Source of the DNA: Natrarchaeobius chitinivorans
GTDB lineage: Archaea; Halobacteriota; Halobacteria; Halobacteriales; Natrialbaceae
Direction of reading: 5' to 3'
DNA length: 64,000 nt
Assembly: GCF_003841505.1 (NCBI RefSeq)
Contig: NZ_REGA01000008.1
Coordinates: 62,001-126,000 of the forward strand
The position numbers and the translations under genes are program-made. The notes beneath the pieces are model-generated. The model searched no databases. It was not told the origin of the DNA and saw only the letters and a program-made list of their open reading frames with translations. How positions within the stretch are numbered: position 1 is the stretch's first letter; the number at the start of each line of letters is the position of its first letter. This document shows positions 46,274 to 54,857 of this stretch, piece after piece.

Positions 46274-47055
46274 TGTTCGACGCCCACGACCTCTCGAGTT
46301 CCCTCGAGGGGGTTCGGGACGATCACGCGCCGGAGGCCCTGGTCTTCGACTGCGAGCGGGACTTCGAGACCCTCTCGCCGGAGGTCGCGGAAGAACTGGG
46401 TCTCGTCGTCGACGCGCTCGAGCCGGCCACCTATCCCGCGGAGTGGCTGCCGGAGGACGCGCCGACGTTGCTCGCCCGTTACGCGGGATCGGAGTTTACG
46501 ATCGGGATGCCGGGTGACGGAAGCATCGTCTGGACGCGCCAGGCCGAGCCGCCGGTCGTGTTGATCAAGGCCCGGGTCGAAGGGGCCCCCGAACCGTTCC
46601 TCGAGTTCCTCCTCGCCGAGGCGTTCGTCGAACTCGGCCTCGAGATACCCGACCACTTCCTCGGATTCTTCGAGGAGGGCTACCGCGACCTCGACCGCGC
46701 GGTCGACCTCGGGCCCGGCGACACCTATCAGGTCGGCGCTGCGCTGTACGACGGCTGGATCGGACTCCATACTCGCGAGGTATTCGCGGGATGGGAAGAC
46801 GATCGACCCGCCCTCGCGGACGCCTGGCGCGACGCCGGCGACCGCCTCGAGGGCCGCGTGTCGGAACTGCCTCGAGCGGTCGCCCGCGGCGAGACCGACT
46901 TCGCCGACGCGACGGAACTCGCGTGTGCGGCGATCAAACACGACCTCGAGTTACCGGCTCCGTTCGACGCACTCGACACGGAGGCGTATCGCGATCACGC
47001 TCCCGAGTACGCGATCAGGTGGGCCGAGAAGACGTTCGACTCGCTCGCCGAGTGA
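46273..47055 (+). CDS. Conserved-looking hypothetical protein (260 aa)
   Basis: Not recognised. The protein is acidic and alpha-helical, with SSLEGVRDDHAPEALVFDCE at the start, ATYPAEWLPEDAPTLLARYAGSEFTIGMPGDGSIVWTRQ in the first third, FLEFLLAEAFVELGLEIPDHFLGFFEEGYRDLD in the middle, and a helical end LACAAIKHDLELPAPFDALDTEAYRDHAPEYAIRWAEKTF. No cofactor motif or membrane span is visible. It is translated together with the 29-residue membrane peptide upstream, which might anchor it. Confidence 0.75.
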   Translation: MFDAHDLSSSLEGVRDDHAPEALVFDCERDFETLSPEVAEELGLVVDALEPATYPAEWLPEDAPTLLARYAGSEFTIGMPGDGSIVWTRQAEPPVVLIKARVEGAPEPFLEFLLAEAFVELGLEIPDHFLGFFEEGYRDLDRAVDLGPGDTYQVGAALYDGWIGLHTREVFAGWEDDRPALADAWRDAGDRLEGRVSELPRAVARGETDFADATELACAAIKHDLELPAPFDALDTEAYRDHAPEYAIRWAEKTFDSLAE

Positions 47056-47114
47056 ACGCAGTTCGAAGGAGGGTCCGGCGTTTCAATTACGACCACTCCG
47101 GTTCGAATCCAGAG

Positions 47115-47428
47115 CTACGACTCGTCGACGCACTCGAGGACGATACCGTCCTCGAACCCGCCGCGATCCGATCGCTTCTGTCGGCGTCGCTCCTCGAGAT
47201 CGGATAGCCCCTCCCCGCGGGCTTCGAGGATGGCGTGGACGACCTCGAGAACGTCCGCCAGTTCCTCGAGTTCTCGGAGTCGTCGAACTCAACGGCTTCC
47301 TCCCGGAGCTTGGCCGCGAGCCGGTCGGCGTACTCGTCGCCGTCCACGACGTGGGTTTCGGGTCGTTGGTCGTTTGCGTAGATGATCTCCGGGATACGGT
47401 CGCGAACGAGTTTGTCGTATTCGGGCAT
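47115..47428 (-). pseudogene. MazG/HisE-like nucleotide pyrophosphohydrolase, frameshifted
   Basis: The frame starts normally (MPEYDKLVRDRIPEIIYAND, DGDEYADRLAAKLREEAVEF) and then changes register at about 47271-47272. In the other frame the protein continues LEELADVLEVVHAILEARGE and GLSDLEERRRQKRSDRGGFE to a stop at 47115-47117, restoring a complete ~104-residue protein of the house-cleaning pyrophosphohydrolase type. One missing base (GAGAACTC where GAGGAACTC is expected) explains it. It is either a recent pseudogene or a sequencing error. Confidence 0.82.
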
Positions 47429-47527
47429 GTAGATCGGTCGATGCTGTATTCGGGCGTGTGGAGCGGTCGATGTCGTGGGTCGCTGGTGGATTCGATACGG
47501 ATCGATTCCGTTCTCCGTGTCCGGAAC

Positions 47528-48106
47528 TCAGAATTCGGCGTCGACGCTTCCGTCCTCGTCGAGGTCGATCACGCCGTCGAACCGGTTGCGGAAGTCCTCG
47601 ACGATCGAGGGGTCGTGGGGTTCCTCCGAGAGGTGAAAGAGGCCGACCGCGTCGTGTTCTGCGAGTAATTCGAGGATGCGGTCGACGGCCTCGAGTGCGT
47701 CGTCGTCGCCGGCGTAGTAGGCGAGTTCGGTGACGGAGTCGAAACTGAGGCGCAGTTTGCCGTCGTGGGACTCGAGGAAGCCGTCGATGTGTTCGACGAT
47801 GCCGTCGACGTCGTCGGGAGCGGCGACGTAGTGGACGGTATCGGTCTTGCGCCGGGAGTAGCCGCGGTCGATGCTCAGCGTGTCGAGGATCTCGGCGCGT
47901 TCCTCGTCGACGTCGTAGTACTCGAGTTTCTGTCTGACCTCGCGGGCAGTGGTTCGCGTGGAGACGACGAGGAAGTGGTCGGTATCCGTCTTCAGAAAGT
48001 CGGTATCGATTCGGTCGGTCTCCCCGGTACTCGGGTGGAGCAAGAGGACGCCAGTCCCACCGGGAATCGTCTCCGGTGTTCCCTCGATTTCGAGCCGATA
48101 GTCCAT
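47528..48106 (-). CDS. RecA/KaiC-like fold protein without P-loop (DUF7090-like, tentative)
   Basis: A 192-residue protein: MDYRLEIEGTPETIPGGTGVLLLHPSTGETDRIDTDFLK, then DTDHFLVVSTRTTAREVRQKLEYYDVD and LRLSFDSVTELAYYAGDDDALEAVDRILELLAEHDAVGLFHLSEE. The order of strands resembles KaiC or DUF835-type domains, but the position of the Walker A loop reads HPSTGETD with no GK[ST], so ATP binding is doubtful. Encoded downstream of the iron-type permease on the same strand, after ~100 bp. Confidence 0.7.
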   Translation of the reverse strand: MDYRLEIEGTPETIPGGTGVLLLHPSTGETDRIDTDFLKTDTDHFLVVSTRTTAREVRQKLEYYDVDEERAEILDTLSIDRGYSRRKTDTVHYVAAPDDVDGIVEHIDGFLESHDGKLRLSFDSVTELAYYAGDDDALEAVDRILELLAEHDAVGLFHLSEEPHDPSIVEDFRNRFDGVIDLDEDGSVDAEF

Positions 48107-48204
48107 GTCGGCCTGAACAACTTCCGGAATCGACTTAATAGTGCGGATTCACGGCCTCGAGCGCGGTTGTCGAAGTGCACGGAATCCGGACTCCCGTCCG
48201 GATG

Positions 48205-49827
48205 TCAACTCAGGTCGGATCCTTCCTGTCGTAACAAGACCAGCATCGAGAGTCCCGAGATGAGGACGAGAAACAGCGCCGGGATGGCCGCGTACCGATA
48301 CGCCAGCGCATCCTGGGCGTCCCAGATGATGATGACGAGCGTATCCATCCCGACGGGTCCGACCATCAACGTCACCGGGAGTTCTTTCATCGTCGTCAGG
48401 AACACGAGGATGCCGCCGGCGATCACTCCCGGCATGATCTGGGGGAGGGTAACCCGCCGGAACGTTTCGAGTCGACCGACGTTGAGGGTGCGAGCTGCCT
48501 CGATCGTTCGGCTGTCGACCTGCAGGACGGACGACCGGACGGTACCGACTGCCTGTGGCAGAAATCGAATAACGTACGCGAACACGAGCAGCCAGACCCC
48601 CCGTCTGTACAGCGAGGGGAACGTTCGGGTTCCCAGAAACACCAGCGCGAGTCCGATAACGACCCCTGGAACGGCGAAGCCGACGTAGGTTGCCCGCTCG
48701 AGGACACGAGACACCAGAGAGTTCGTCCGCCCGGAGTAGTATGCAACCGGCAGGGCGAACGCGCACGCTACCACTGCCGCCAGGAGTGCGAGCCGAACCG
48801 AGTGGTAGACGAACTCCCACTGAAACTCGAGGGACGGAATCCGGTCTCCCTCGCTGCGGAACAGCCAACTCGTAAAGATCGTGACTGGAACGACGAGTGT
48901 GAGAAAGCCGAGAAGCGAGACGAAGCTCATCGCCGGCCACTTCCAGTTGCCGAGCCGTATCGTACTCCCGCTTCCGTCCGTGTCGCCGCTGGCGTCTTCG
49001 TCGCGTCCGATGCCAGCTTCGATGACGAGGACGACGGCGACGATCGCCACCAACTGTAACGCGAGCAACGCTGCGTACTCGGGGGCGAATCCGCTGAACT
49101 CCCAGTATATCGTGCTGGTAAACACGCTGGCTTGCATGAACGCCGGCGTTCCGAAGTCCGATATCGCGTAGAGACCGGCGAGCAACGCCCCGGCGGCGAT
49201 TCCGGGTCTAATCTGGGGAAACGTGACCCGGCGGAACGCCTCGAGCGGACCAGCGTTGAGCGTGCGAGCCGCATCAACGAGGGAACTGTCCATCGAAATG
49301 AGGGCGGCTCTGGTCGTCAGAAACACGTACGGATACGTGTACAGTGTGATGATGAATACGGAGCCTCGGAGCCCGTGTACGCGGGGAAGCGTGAACCCGA
49401 GCAGGGAGTCGACCTCACCGCCCGAGCCGAACATGGAGACGAACGCGATCGCGCCGATGTAACTCGGAATGACGAGCGGGAGCGCGGCCACGACCGTCCA
49501 AAATCGGGGATATGGGAGGTCGGTTCGTGTCGTCAGTACGGCGAGCGGAACGCCGAGCAAGATCGAAAACAGCGTGACGGACAACATCAATACGATGCTG
49601 TTCGCGGTGATCAGCGCGGTCTGTGAGGAGACGACGAGGTTGTACGCACGTGAGAACTCGACCGTCGACGCTTGCCACACCACCCAGAACATCGGGGTGA
49701 CGACGAGAAAGGCGACAATGGCACTCAGCGCACCCAACCCGACCATCCACGGGTCGATGCGCTTGAGCCGACCACCGATCGAATCGGATCGATGTGTGGT
49801 CTCGGCGTCGTTCGTTGTCGATTTCAT
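48205..49827 (-). CDS. Iron(III)/thiamine-type ABC permease (two fused permease domains)
   Basis: A 540-residue FbpB/ThiP-like permease with about 12 helices in two homologous halves. Each has an EAA loop: SLVDAARTLNAGPLEAFRRVTFPQIRPGIAAG and RTIEAARTLNVGRLETFRRVTLPQIMPGVIAG. It follows the binding-protein gene on the same strand after ~150 bp. No ATPase gene is adjacent, so the energising subunit must be encoded elsewhere or shared. Confidence 0.9.
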   Translation of the reverse strand: MKSTTNDAETTHRSDSIGGRLKRIDPWMVGLGALSAIVAFLVVTPMFWVVWQASTVEFSRAYNLVVSSQTALITANSIVLMLSVTLFSILLGVPLAVLTTRTDLPYPRFWTVVAALPLVIPSYIGAIAFVSMFGSGGEVDSLLGFTLPRVHGLRGSVFIITLYTYPYVFLTTRAALISMDSSLVDAARTLNAGPLEAFRRVTFPQIRPGIAAGALLAGLYAISDFGTPAFMQASVFTSTIYWEFSGFAPEYAALLALQLVAIVAVVLVIEAGIGRDEDASGDTDGSGSTIRLGNWKWPAMSFVSLLGFLTLVVPVTIFTSWLFRSEGDRIPSLEFQWEFVYHSVRLALLAAVVACAFALPVAYYSGRTNSLVSRVLERATYVGFAVPGVVIGLALVFLGTRTFPSLYRRGVWLLVFAYVIRFLPQAVGTVRSSVLQVDSRTIEAARTLNVGRLETFRRVTLPQIMPGVIAGGILVFLTTMKELPVTLMVGPVGMDTLVIIIWDAQDALAYRYAAIPALFLVLISGLSMLVLLRQEGSDLS

Positions 49828-49978
49828 CGTGTGTCTCGCGCACCGATTGGATCAGTTCGCGTAATCGACCGGTCGGCGCTCGACGTTCTTGAAACTCTTG
49901 ATTGGCTCGTCGGACAGTTCTGATCGCCTGCGGACAGCGACCGCGTTTCCGATCGGTGATCGAAACGGCTGACTGCCG

Positions 49979-51241
49979 CTATAGCGGCATCATGCCTTCG
50001 TCTTCCAGAAGTTCGCTGGCTTCTTGCAGTTCCATGTCGAACTCGCTGAGATCGAACGTCGGCGAGTTGAGCTCGTCGGGGCTGGGTAGCGGGCCGACGT
50101 AATCGACGCCTTCGACGACGGGGAATTCGCCGTTGGCGTCCATCATGAACTCCTGTCCTTCCACGGCGACGAGGTGACGAACGAATTCGGCGACAAGTTC
50201 GGGGTCCTCGACGCTGTTCGTGGCGGCGACGCCCGCGACGCTGAACAGGCTTCCTGGGTCGTCTTCCGTAAACGTCACCCGGATCGGCGAGTCAGGATCC
50301 TCGTTAACCAGTCGCGCGGCGTAGTAGCTGTTGCCGAGCCCGATGATCGGGTCGTCGTCACCGCCCTGTTCGACGGCTGCGGCCTGGCTGCTCCCACCCG
50401 AAAACAGCTGTGGGTCCTGATCCATGAAGTCCCGAACCCACTGTCGCGTCGCCTCTTCGCCTTCGAGGTCGACCATCGCCTGAATGAACCCGCGGAACGT
50501 TCCGGAGTTCGGACGCGTCGAGATGATGCCCTTGAATCGATCGTCTTCCGCGTACGCGAAGATGTCCGTCGGAAGCTCGTCCCAGCTATCGAACGGCGTT
50601 TCGTCCAGGCGATCCTCGTTGTACATGATCGAACGGACGCGTCCGCTGACGCCGGTCCAGTGTCCGCCGGGTTCGCGGTAGCTCTCGGGAACGGTGTCGA
50701 CGACGTCTTCCGGAAGCTCCTGGACGAGGCCCTCGTCGTGGACCGCACCGAGCGCTCCTGGGTCCTGTGAGTAGAACACGTCTGCTGGTGTTGCGTCGCC
50801 TTCCTGGACCAGTTGATTGACCTGCACGTCGTTGTCGTCGTAATTTCGGTGGATTTCGAGTCCGTCGTACTCGTTCTCGAGTTCTTCGAACACCAGATCG
50901 ATCTGGTCGCGAGTTCGACCGGAGTAGACAGTGATATCACCCTCGAGATCGCCGAGATCGTCCCAGGAAACCCCGCTCGGGTCGACCGGGCTGGCAAGCG
51001 GCTCGGCGTCGGCGACAGTTGTGCCCCCGGCGTCTCCGTTGCCGTTGCCACCGTCGTCACTTCCGCCGTTGCCACCGCCGTTGCCGCCGTCGTCACTTCC
51101 GCCGTTACCACTGCCGTTGCCGTTCTCGTCCCCGAGACAGCCTGCGATCCCGGTCGTTCCGGCGACGGCGGCGCCTGCCAGGGCGAGAAACGGTCGTCGA
51201 CTGGTCGTTCGAGGCGTCTGACTGCTGTCGCGTCGTACCAT
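49979..51241 (-). CDS. Iron(III)-type ABC transporter substrate-binding lipoprotein
   Basis: A 420-residue FbpA-like binding protein. The signal has TSRRPFLALAGAAVAG and a lipobox GIAGC, then a Gly/Asn/Ser/Asp linker with a repeated NGGSDDGGNG unit. The core shows ITVYSGRTRDQIDLVFEELENEYDGLEI, DATPADVFYSQDPGALGAVHDEGLVQELP, GVSGRVRSIMYNED and GGSSQAAAVEQGGDDDPIIGLGNSYYAARL, typical of ferric-iron periplasmic proteins. A perfect 18-bp palindrome (51248-51265) sits between TATA and start codon, indicating metal-dependent repression. Confidence 0.9.
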   Translation of the reverse strand: MVRRDSSQTPRTTSRRPFLALAGAAVAGTTGIAGCLGDENGNGSGNGGSDDGGNGGGNGGSDDGGNGNGDAGGTTVADAEPLASPVDPSGVSWDDLGDLEGDITVYSGRTRDQIDLVFEELENEYDGLEIHRNYDDNDVQVNQLVQEGDATPADVFYSQDPGALGAVHDEGLVQELPEDVVDTVPESYREPGGHWTGVSGRVRSIMYNEDRLDETPFDSWDELPTDIFAYAEDDRFKGIISTRPNSGTFRGFIQAMVDLEGEEATRQWVRDFMDQDPQLFSGGSSQAAAVEQGGDDDPIIGLGNSYYAARLVNEDPDSPIRVTFTEDDPGSLFSVAGVAATNSVEDPELVAEFVRHLVAVEGQEFMMDANGEFPVVEGVDYVGPLPSPDELNSPTFDLSEFDMELQEASELLEDEGMMPL

Positions 51242-51247
51242 GTCTAG

Positions 51248-51265
51248 TTTTAGGTCGACCTAAAA
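51248..51265. promoter_or_regulatory. DtxR/SirR/Idr-type operator, perfect palindrome
   Basis: TTTTAGGTCGACCTAAAA, perfectly symmetric, 6 bp before the start codon of the iron-type binding protein; TATAG (near 51271) lies just beyond it. The pattern TTTAGG-N4-CCTAAA matches metal-dependent repressor boxes upstream of haloarchaeal iron-uptake genes. Confidence 0.8.
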
Positions 51266-51355
51266 CACATATAGCTTCCGATGTTCGTCGTCGGTTCGGA
51301 AAAAACGCGGCGGCAGCTACCGCTCGAGGGTCGTCAGCCTCGATGATGCCCACGG

Positions 51356-51371
51356 TTTTGGCTGACCTAAA
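51356..51371. promoter_or_regulatory. Second, imperfect metal-repressor-like box
   Basis: TTTTGGCTGACCTAAA keeps one perfect half-site (CCTAAA) and a degenerate other half. It lies ~100 bp upstream of the first box. Confidence 0.5.
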
Positions 51372-51387
51372 CCCCTGCACACTACTT

Positions 51388-51403
51388 TTTAGGCTATCCT
51401 AAA
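51388..51403. promoter_or_regulatory. Third metal-repressor-like box
   Basis: TTTAGGCTATCCTAAA has both half-sites intact with a non-symmetric 4-bp centre. It is ~190 bp before the methyltransferase gene on the plus strand, so it might control an extra promoter in either direction. Confidence 0.6.
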
Positions 51404-51594
51404 GAGTCTGTCGGTCGGCTTGAGTTCCCGGAGAAAGACGGCTCGAGCCACCGGCCATCTTGCGCCTCGGCCGATGTCAATCACCTCGCGTTCCGGTCGA
51501 TCGGGTCCGGCTCGCGACGTTGTACCCTCGAAGACGGCTCGAGCGCCGACCGGGAACCCGTAACGGGGAAGGCGTTTCTGCTCGAACGACGGAT

Positions 51595-52275
51595 ATGAGC
51601 GTCCGCGAGGAGTTCGACGAGTGGGCGGCGAGCGGGAAAGACAGAGGGATGGAAGAACGCCACTGGCACACCGCGAAACACGCGCTGGCGCGGATGCCGA
51701 TCGAACCGGGCGACGTTGTCCTCGACCTCGGCTGTGGCAGCGGATACGCCGGGCGAGCCTTACGGGAGACGAAGGGTGCCGGCCGCGTCTACGGTCTGGA
51801 CGGCGCACCGGAGATGGCGCGAAACGCCGCCGGCTACACCGCCGATCCCGGTGTCGGCTATCTCGTCGGCGATTTCGACTCGCTTCCGTTCGCCGCCGAC
51901 TCGATCGACCACGTCTGGTCGATGGAGGCGTTTTACTACGCGGCGGATCCACACCACACCCTCGAGGAGATCGCCAGAATCCTCCGGCCGGGTGGGACCT
52001 TCTACTGTGCAGTCAACTACTACGAGGAGAACGTTTACTCTCACGCGTGGCAGGAATCGATCTCGATTCCGATGACTCGCTGGGATCGCGACCAGTATCG
52101 GAGCGCCTTCCACGATGCTGGCCTCTACGTCGCAGAACAGGACAACGTTCCGGATCGCGAGATCACGATCCCCGACGCCGACGAATTCCCGACCGACGAC
52201 TGGGACAGCCGAGAAGAGATGGTCGAGCGCTACCGCGAGTACGGTACGCTGCTCACGGTCGGTGTCGCCCCCTGA
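51595..52275 (+). CDS. Class I SAM-dependent methyltransferase
   Basis: A 226-residue Rossmann-fold methyltransferase. Motif I is VVLDLGCGSGYAGRAL (~43-58), followed by VYGLDGAPEMARNA, LVGDFDSLPFAADSIDHVWSMEAFYYAADPHHTLEEIARILRPGGTFYCAVNYY, the UbiE/COQ5-like block. The N-terminus SVREEFDEWAASGKDRGMEERHWHT is characteristic of a small haloarchaeal group. Substrate unknown. ATG 51595 is chosen over in-frame upstream starts because the extension is Arg-rich. Confidence 0.88.
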   Translation: MSVREEFDEWAASGKDRGMEERHWHTAKHALARMPIEPGDVVLDLGCGSGYAGRALRETKGAGRVYGLDGAPEMARNAAGYTADPGVGYLVGDFDSLPFAADSIDHVWSMEAFYYAADPHHTLEEIARILRPGGTFYCAVNYYEENVYSHAWQESISIPMTRWDRDQYRSAFHDAGLYVAEQDNVPDREITIPDADEFPTDDWDSREEMVERYREYGTLLTVGVAP

Positions 52276-52398
52276 TTTCCACTCGAGCGAACTTCGAAGT
52301 CGGGCTATCGATCGCCGTCTGCGTTCGAGTACGCACGCTGAGCGGGAACTCTCCGGTTTCGATCCCGCAGTGGGACGTATTTCCAGTCAGCCCCTCGT

Positions 52399-52779
52399 TC
52401 ACTGGGTCGAATCCGGCGTGTCGGTTCGCTCGTCGGACTCGATCGATCCGCGCGGTTCCTCCACTCGCTCTCGCTGGCCCCACAGGCCGTCACCCTTCCT
52501 CACGTCGACGTCTCCGAGCACCTCGGTCTGACAGGACAACCGCAGGTCGTCCTGGCCTCGCAGGGGTGGAATCCCGAGCCGTCGACGCTCTGCCGCCGAC
52601 GGTTCGCTCACGTCACCATCGATTCGGACGGCACAGGTGCCACACGTCGCGCGACCGCCGCAATTGAGCCGCGTTGCCGCACCGTTGTGTGGCGACAGCC
52701 CCGCATTCAGCAACGCATCCCGGAGAATCTCCCCTCGGTCGCACTCGAGTCGCTCCCCGTCGTAGTGTATCGTCGGCAT
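52399..52779 (-). CDS. 2Fe-2S ferredoxin-domain protein
   Basis: A 126-residue plant-type [2Fe-2S] ferredoxin. Ligand cysteines are visible in LNCGGRATCGTCAVRI (C-x5-C-x2-C) with the fourth in LRLSCQTEV. The N-terminus TIHYDGERLECDRGEILRDALLNAGL is the beta-grasp start. A ~25-residue charged tail follows. Likely electron carrier for an unknown partner; distinct from the longer halophilic ferredoxin with an acidic insertion. Confidence 0.88.
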   Translation of the reverse strand: MPTIHYDGERLECDRGEILRDALLNAGLSPHNGAATRLNCGGRATCGTCAVRIDGDVSEPSAAERRRLGIPPLRGQDDLRLSCQTEVLGDVDVRKGDGLWGQRERVEEPRGSIESDERTDTPDSTQ

Positions 52780-52943
52780 ATATGGATGTGTGCTAGCAAA
52801 GAACAAGTCTCTGTGGGTCCTCAAGGTCCGTCAGTGTGAACAGACAGTTTCGGGGTCCAGTGTGAACGAACACTTCGCGTGGAACGTTTTCGATTCTGGG
52901 ACGTGAACGTACGCTCTCGCGATCCGAGGACGTCGCGACCGTC

Positions 52944-53528
52944 TCACTCGAAGCGTTCGCCGGCGGGAACCGCGATCTCGAGCCAGTTTTCCTCGGGTGG
53001 AAGGGGACAGTCGTAGGTCTCGCTGTAGGCACAGAACGGCGTGTACGCGAGGTTGAAGTCGACGACGATCTCGTCTCCGTCTTCGAGGTCCTGCTCCGGT
53101 GCGAGTTCCATGTACCGACCGCCCTCGTAGCTCTGTTGCCCGGTCGTCTTGTCCCGGAACGGGACGAACAACTGCCGCTCGTTCGGATTCTCGAGTCGGT
53201 AGGCAGCCAGTTCGAACGTTCCGTCCTCGAGGTCGTCGTCCGCGCGCTCGAGGTCGAACGAGAGTGTCGCGACGCGGAGATATCGCATCTCCCGACCTGC
53301 GGTCGTGTCCATCAACACGACATCGGGGTCGTCGTGGCTCTCGACCGTCGCGTTCACGCGGTAGGACGGATCCGGGCCGAAGTACTCGAGTCCGTCGAAC
53401 GTCTCCCGTTCGTCGGGGGGAATCGGCGACTGGGGGTGCTCGGCGAAGAACTCGTCTTTCTCGGCTCGTTTTTCCTCGAGTTCGGTTCGCCACTGGTCGA
53501 CGGCGTCGCCCTCGAACGATTCGGTCAT
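52944..53528 (-). CDS. DUF1684 family protein
   Basis: A 194-residue protein of DUF1684. Conserved features: DQWRTELEEKRAEKDEFFAEHPQSPIP, FDGLEYFGPDPSYRV, LRVATLSFDLERADDDL, QLFVPFRDKTTGQQSYEGGRYMEL and the end DFNLAYTPFCAYSETYDCPLPPEENWLEIAVPAGER. The block from DKTTG to PPEENWL is strongly conserved and probably forms the active site; function unknown. ATG 53528 is used rather than 53582. Confidence 0.87.
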   Translation of the reverse strand: MTESFEGDAVDQWRTELEEKRAEKDEFFAEHPQSPIPPDERETFDGLEYFGPDPSYRVNATVESHDDPDVVLMDTTAGREMRYLRVATLSFDLERADDDLEDGTFELAAYRLENPNERQLFVPFRDKTTGQQSYEGGRYMELAPEQDLEDGDEIVVDFNLAYTPFCAYSETYDCPLPPEENWLEIAVPAGERFE

Positions 53529-53678
53529 ACCCGGTGTAGCGGTGCCGGACGGGAAGGGGTTGCGCTTTGCGGGTCCCATCAATGCACCGCCGATACCCGT
53601 CGCGATTCCACCGAACGAACGATGTAAAATACACAGCTACATTACAGCATCGCGCGTATCTCCCGGGACGAACACGCG

Positions 53679-54638
53679 ATGGATCGTCACCCACTCCTGA
53701 TCTTCCTCGGATCGCTCATCGCGCTCTCGAGTGCGTTCGTGGCCGTCTCGCAGTTCGTCGGCGTGAGCATGATCGCCCTCGCGCCCGCGTACATGTTCAC
53801 GCCGATGCTCGCCGGTATCCTCACGTGTATCGTCGCGACACCGTCGTTCGAACGGGCGGGCCTTCGGTTCCCGTGGAACGAGTATCGATGGCTCGCCGTC
53901 GCCGCCGTCGCGCCGATCGTCCTGATACTGATCGGTACCGGCCTCTCGATACTCCTTCCCGGCGTCGAGTTCGTCCCCGACGCGAACCCGCTCACCGGCG
54001 AGGGAACGGAGTTCGCGCCCGAAGGGGGTGACGCGGACGCCCCCGTCGGTCCGTCGCTCCCGGAGTGGCCGCTCAACCTTCTGATCACAGTCGTCGCCGC
54101 GCTCGTTTTCGGCGCGACGATCAACGCCGTCTTCGCGTTCGGCGAGGAGTTCGGCTGGCGGGGCGTCCTCCTCACGGAACTCGCCCCGCTCGGTTTCTGG
54201 GGCGCGTCGGCGATCATCGGCGTCCTCTGGGGGCTCTGGCACGCGCCGGTCATCCTCGAGGGGTACAACTATCCGAACAACCCGGTCCTCGGCGTCGCCG
54301 TTATGACCGCCGCCACGCTCACGATGTCACCGGTGTACACCTACGTCACGGTCCGCGCCAGATCCGTCCTCGCACCGACGGTCTTCCACGGGACGTTCAA
54401 CGCCTTCGCCGCGACCATGTTCGTCTTCGCACAGGGCGGGTCGGAACTGATCGTCAACCCCGTCGGCGCGGTGGGCATCTTGGTGTTCGCGGCCGTGGCC
54501 GTCGTTATCGCCGTCACCGGTGCGCCCGACCTCGAGCGCGACTGGGCACTCGAGGACGACGCCACGGGCGGGCCTCGAGCGGATTCCGACGCCGAATCGG
54601 TCGACGTTGACGTCGAATCGGGCGAACACGACGTGTAG
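53679..54638 (+). CDS. CPBP-family intramembrane glutamic protease
   Basis: A 319-residue polytopic protein with the Rce1/CPBP catalytic motifs: FAFGEEFGWRGVLL (EExxxR), GVLWGLWHAPVIL (FxxxH-type) and TVFHGTFNAFAATMF (HxxxN/D-type). About eight helices; the last ~60 residues are acidic and cytoplasmic. Members cleave prenylated or other membrane proteins and in bacteria often serve bacteriocin immunity; no bacteriocin gene is visible here. Confidence 0.9.
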   Translation: MDRHPLLIFLGSLIALSSAFVAVSQFVGVSMIALAPAYMFTPMLAGILTCIVATPSFERAGLRFPWNEYRWLAVAAVAPIVLILIGTGLSILLPGVEFVPDANPLTGEGTEFAPEGGDADAPVGPSLPEWPLNLLITVVAALVFGATINAVFAFGEEFGWRGVLLTELAPLGFWGASAIIGVLWGLWHAPVILEGYNYPNNPVLGVAVMTAATLTMSPVYTYVTVRARSVLAPTVFHGTFNAFAATMFVFAQGGSELIVNPVGAVGILVFAAVAVVIAVTGAPDLERDWALEDDATGGPRADSDAESVDVDVESGEHDV

Positions 54639-54749
54639 TCCCGGGCCTGACCCGACCTCGACCGGCATCATCGCTGAAGTGAGTACTGGAAACCCAACCC
54701 AGTGTCCGAACCCTGCTACTGAATAACCTGCCACCATGCGGAGCTACAC

Positions 54750-54857
54750 ATGGTCGTACAACTCACCACCAACTGCGACTGTGGTACCGACGTTCGTACG
54801 AAGCGGACCGACGGCACGGTGATCTGCCCCCACTGGGAGTCATACGGATTGCTGTAA
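54750..54857 (+). pseudogene. Possible truncated zinc-ribbon gene ending in palindromic element C
   Basis: A 35-codon frame MVVQLTTNCDCGTDVRTKRT...GTVICPHWESYGLL with CDC early and CPH later, as in a zinc ribbon whose last cysteine (CPHC) is replaced by Trp. Its TAA lies inside the 86-bp element, which starts at codon 31. It may be the stump of a longer gene cut by element insertion, or chance. Confidence 0.35.

Noticed and set aside
47085-47125. GGTTCGAATCC, resembling a tRNA T-loop
   Set aside because: The flanking bases do not form a T-stem and no D-arm, anticodon arm or acceptor stem can be built around it; it lies at the 3' end of the frameshifted gene.
51404-51594. Possible small gene between the third repressor box and the methyltransferase
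   Set aside because: Frames here are Arg-rich and in no case begin at a plausible distance from a TATA box.
54736-54825. Alternative ATG at 54736 upstream of the zinc-ribbon stump
   Set aside because: It is in a different frame and gives a short Ser/Thr/Pro sequence without a motif.
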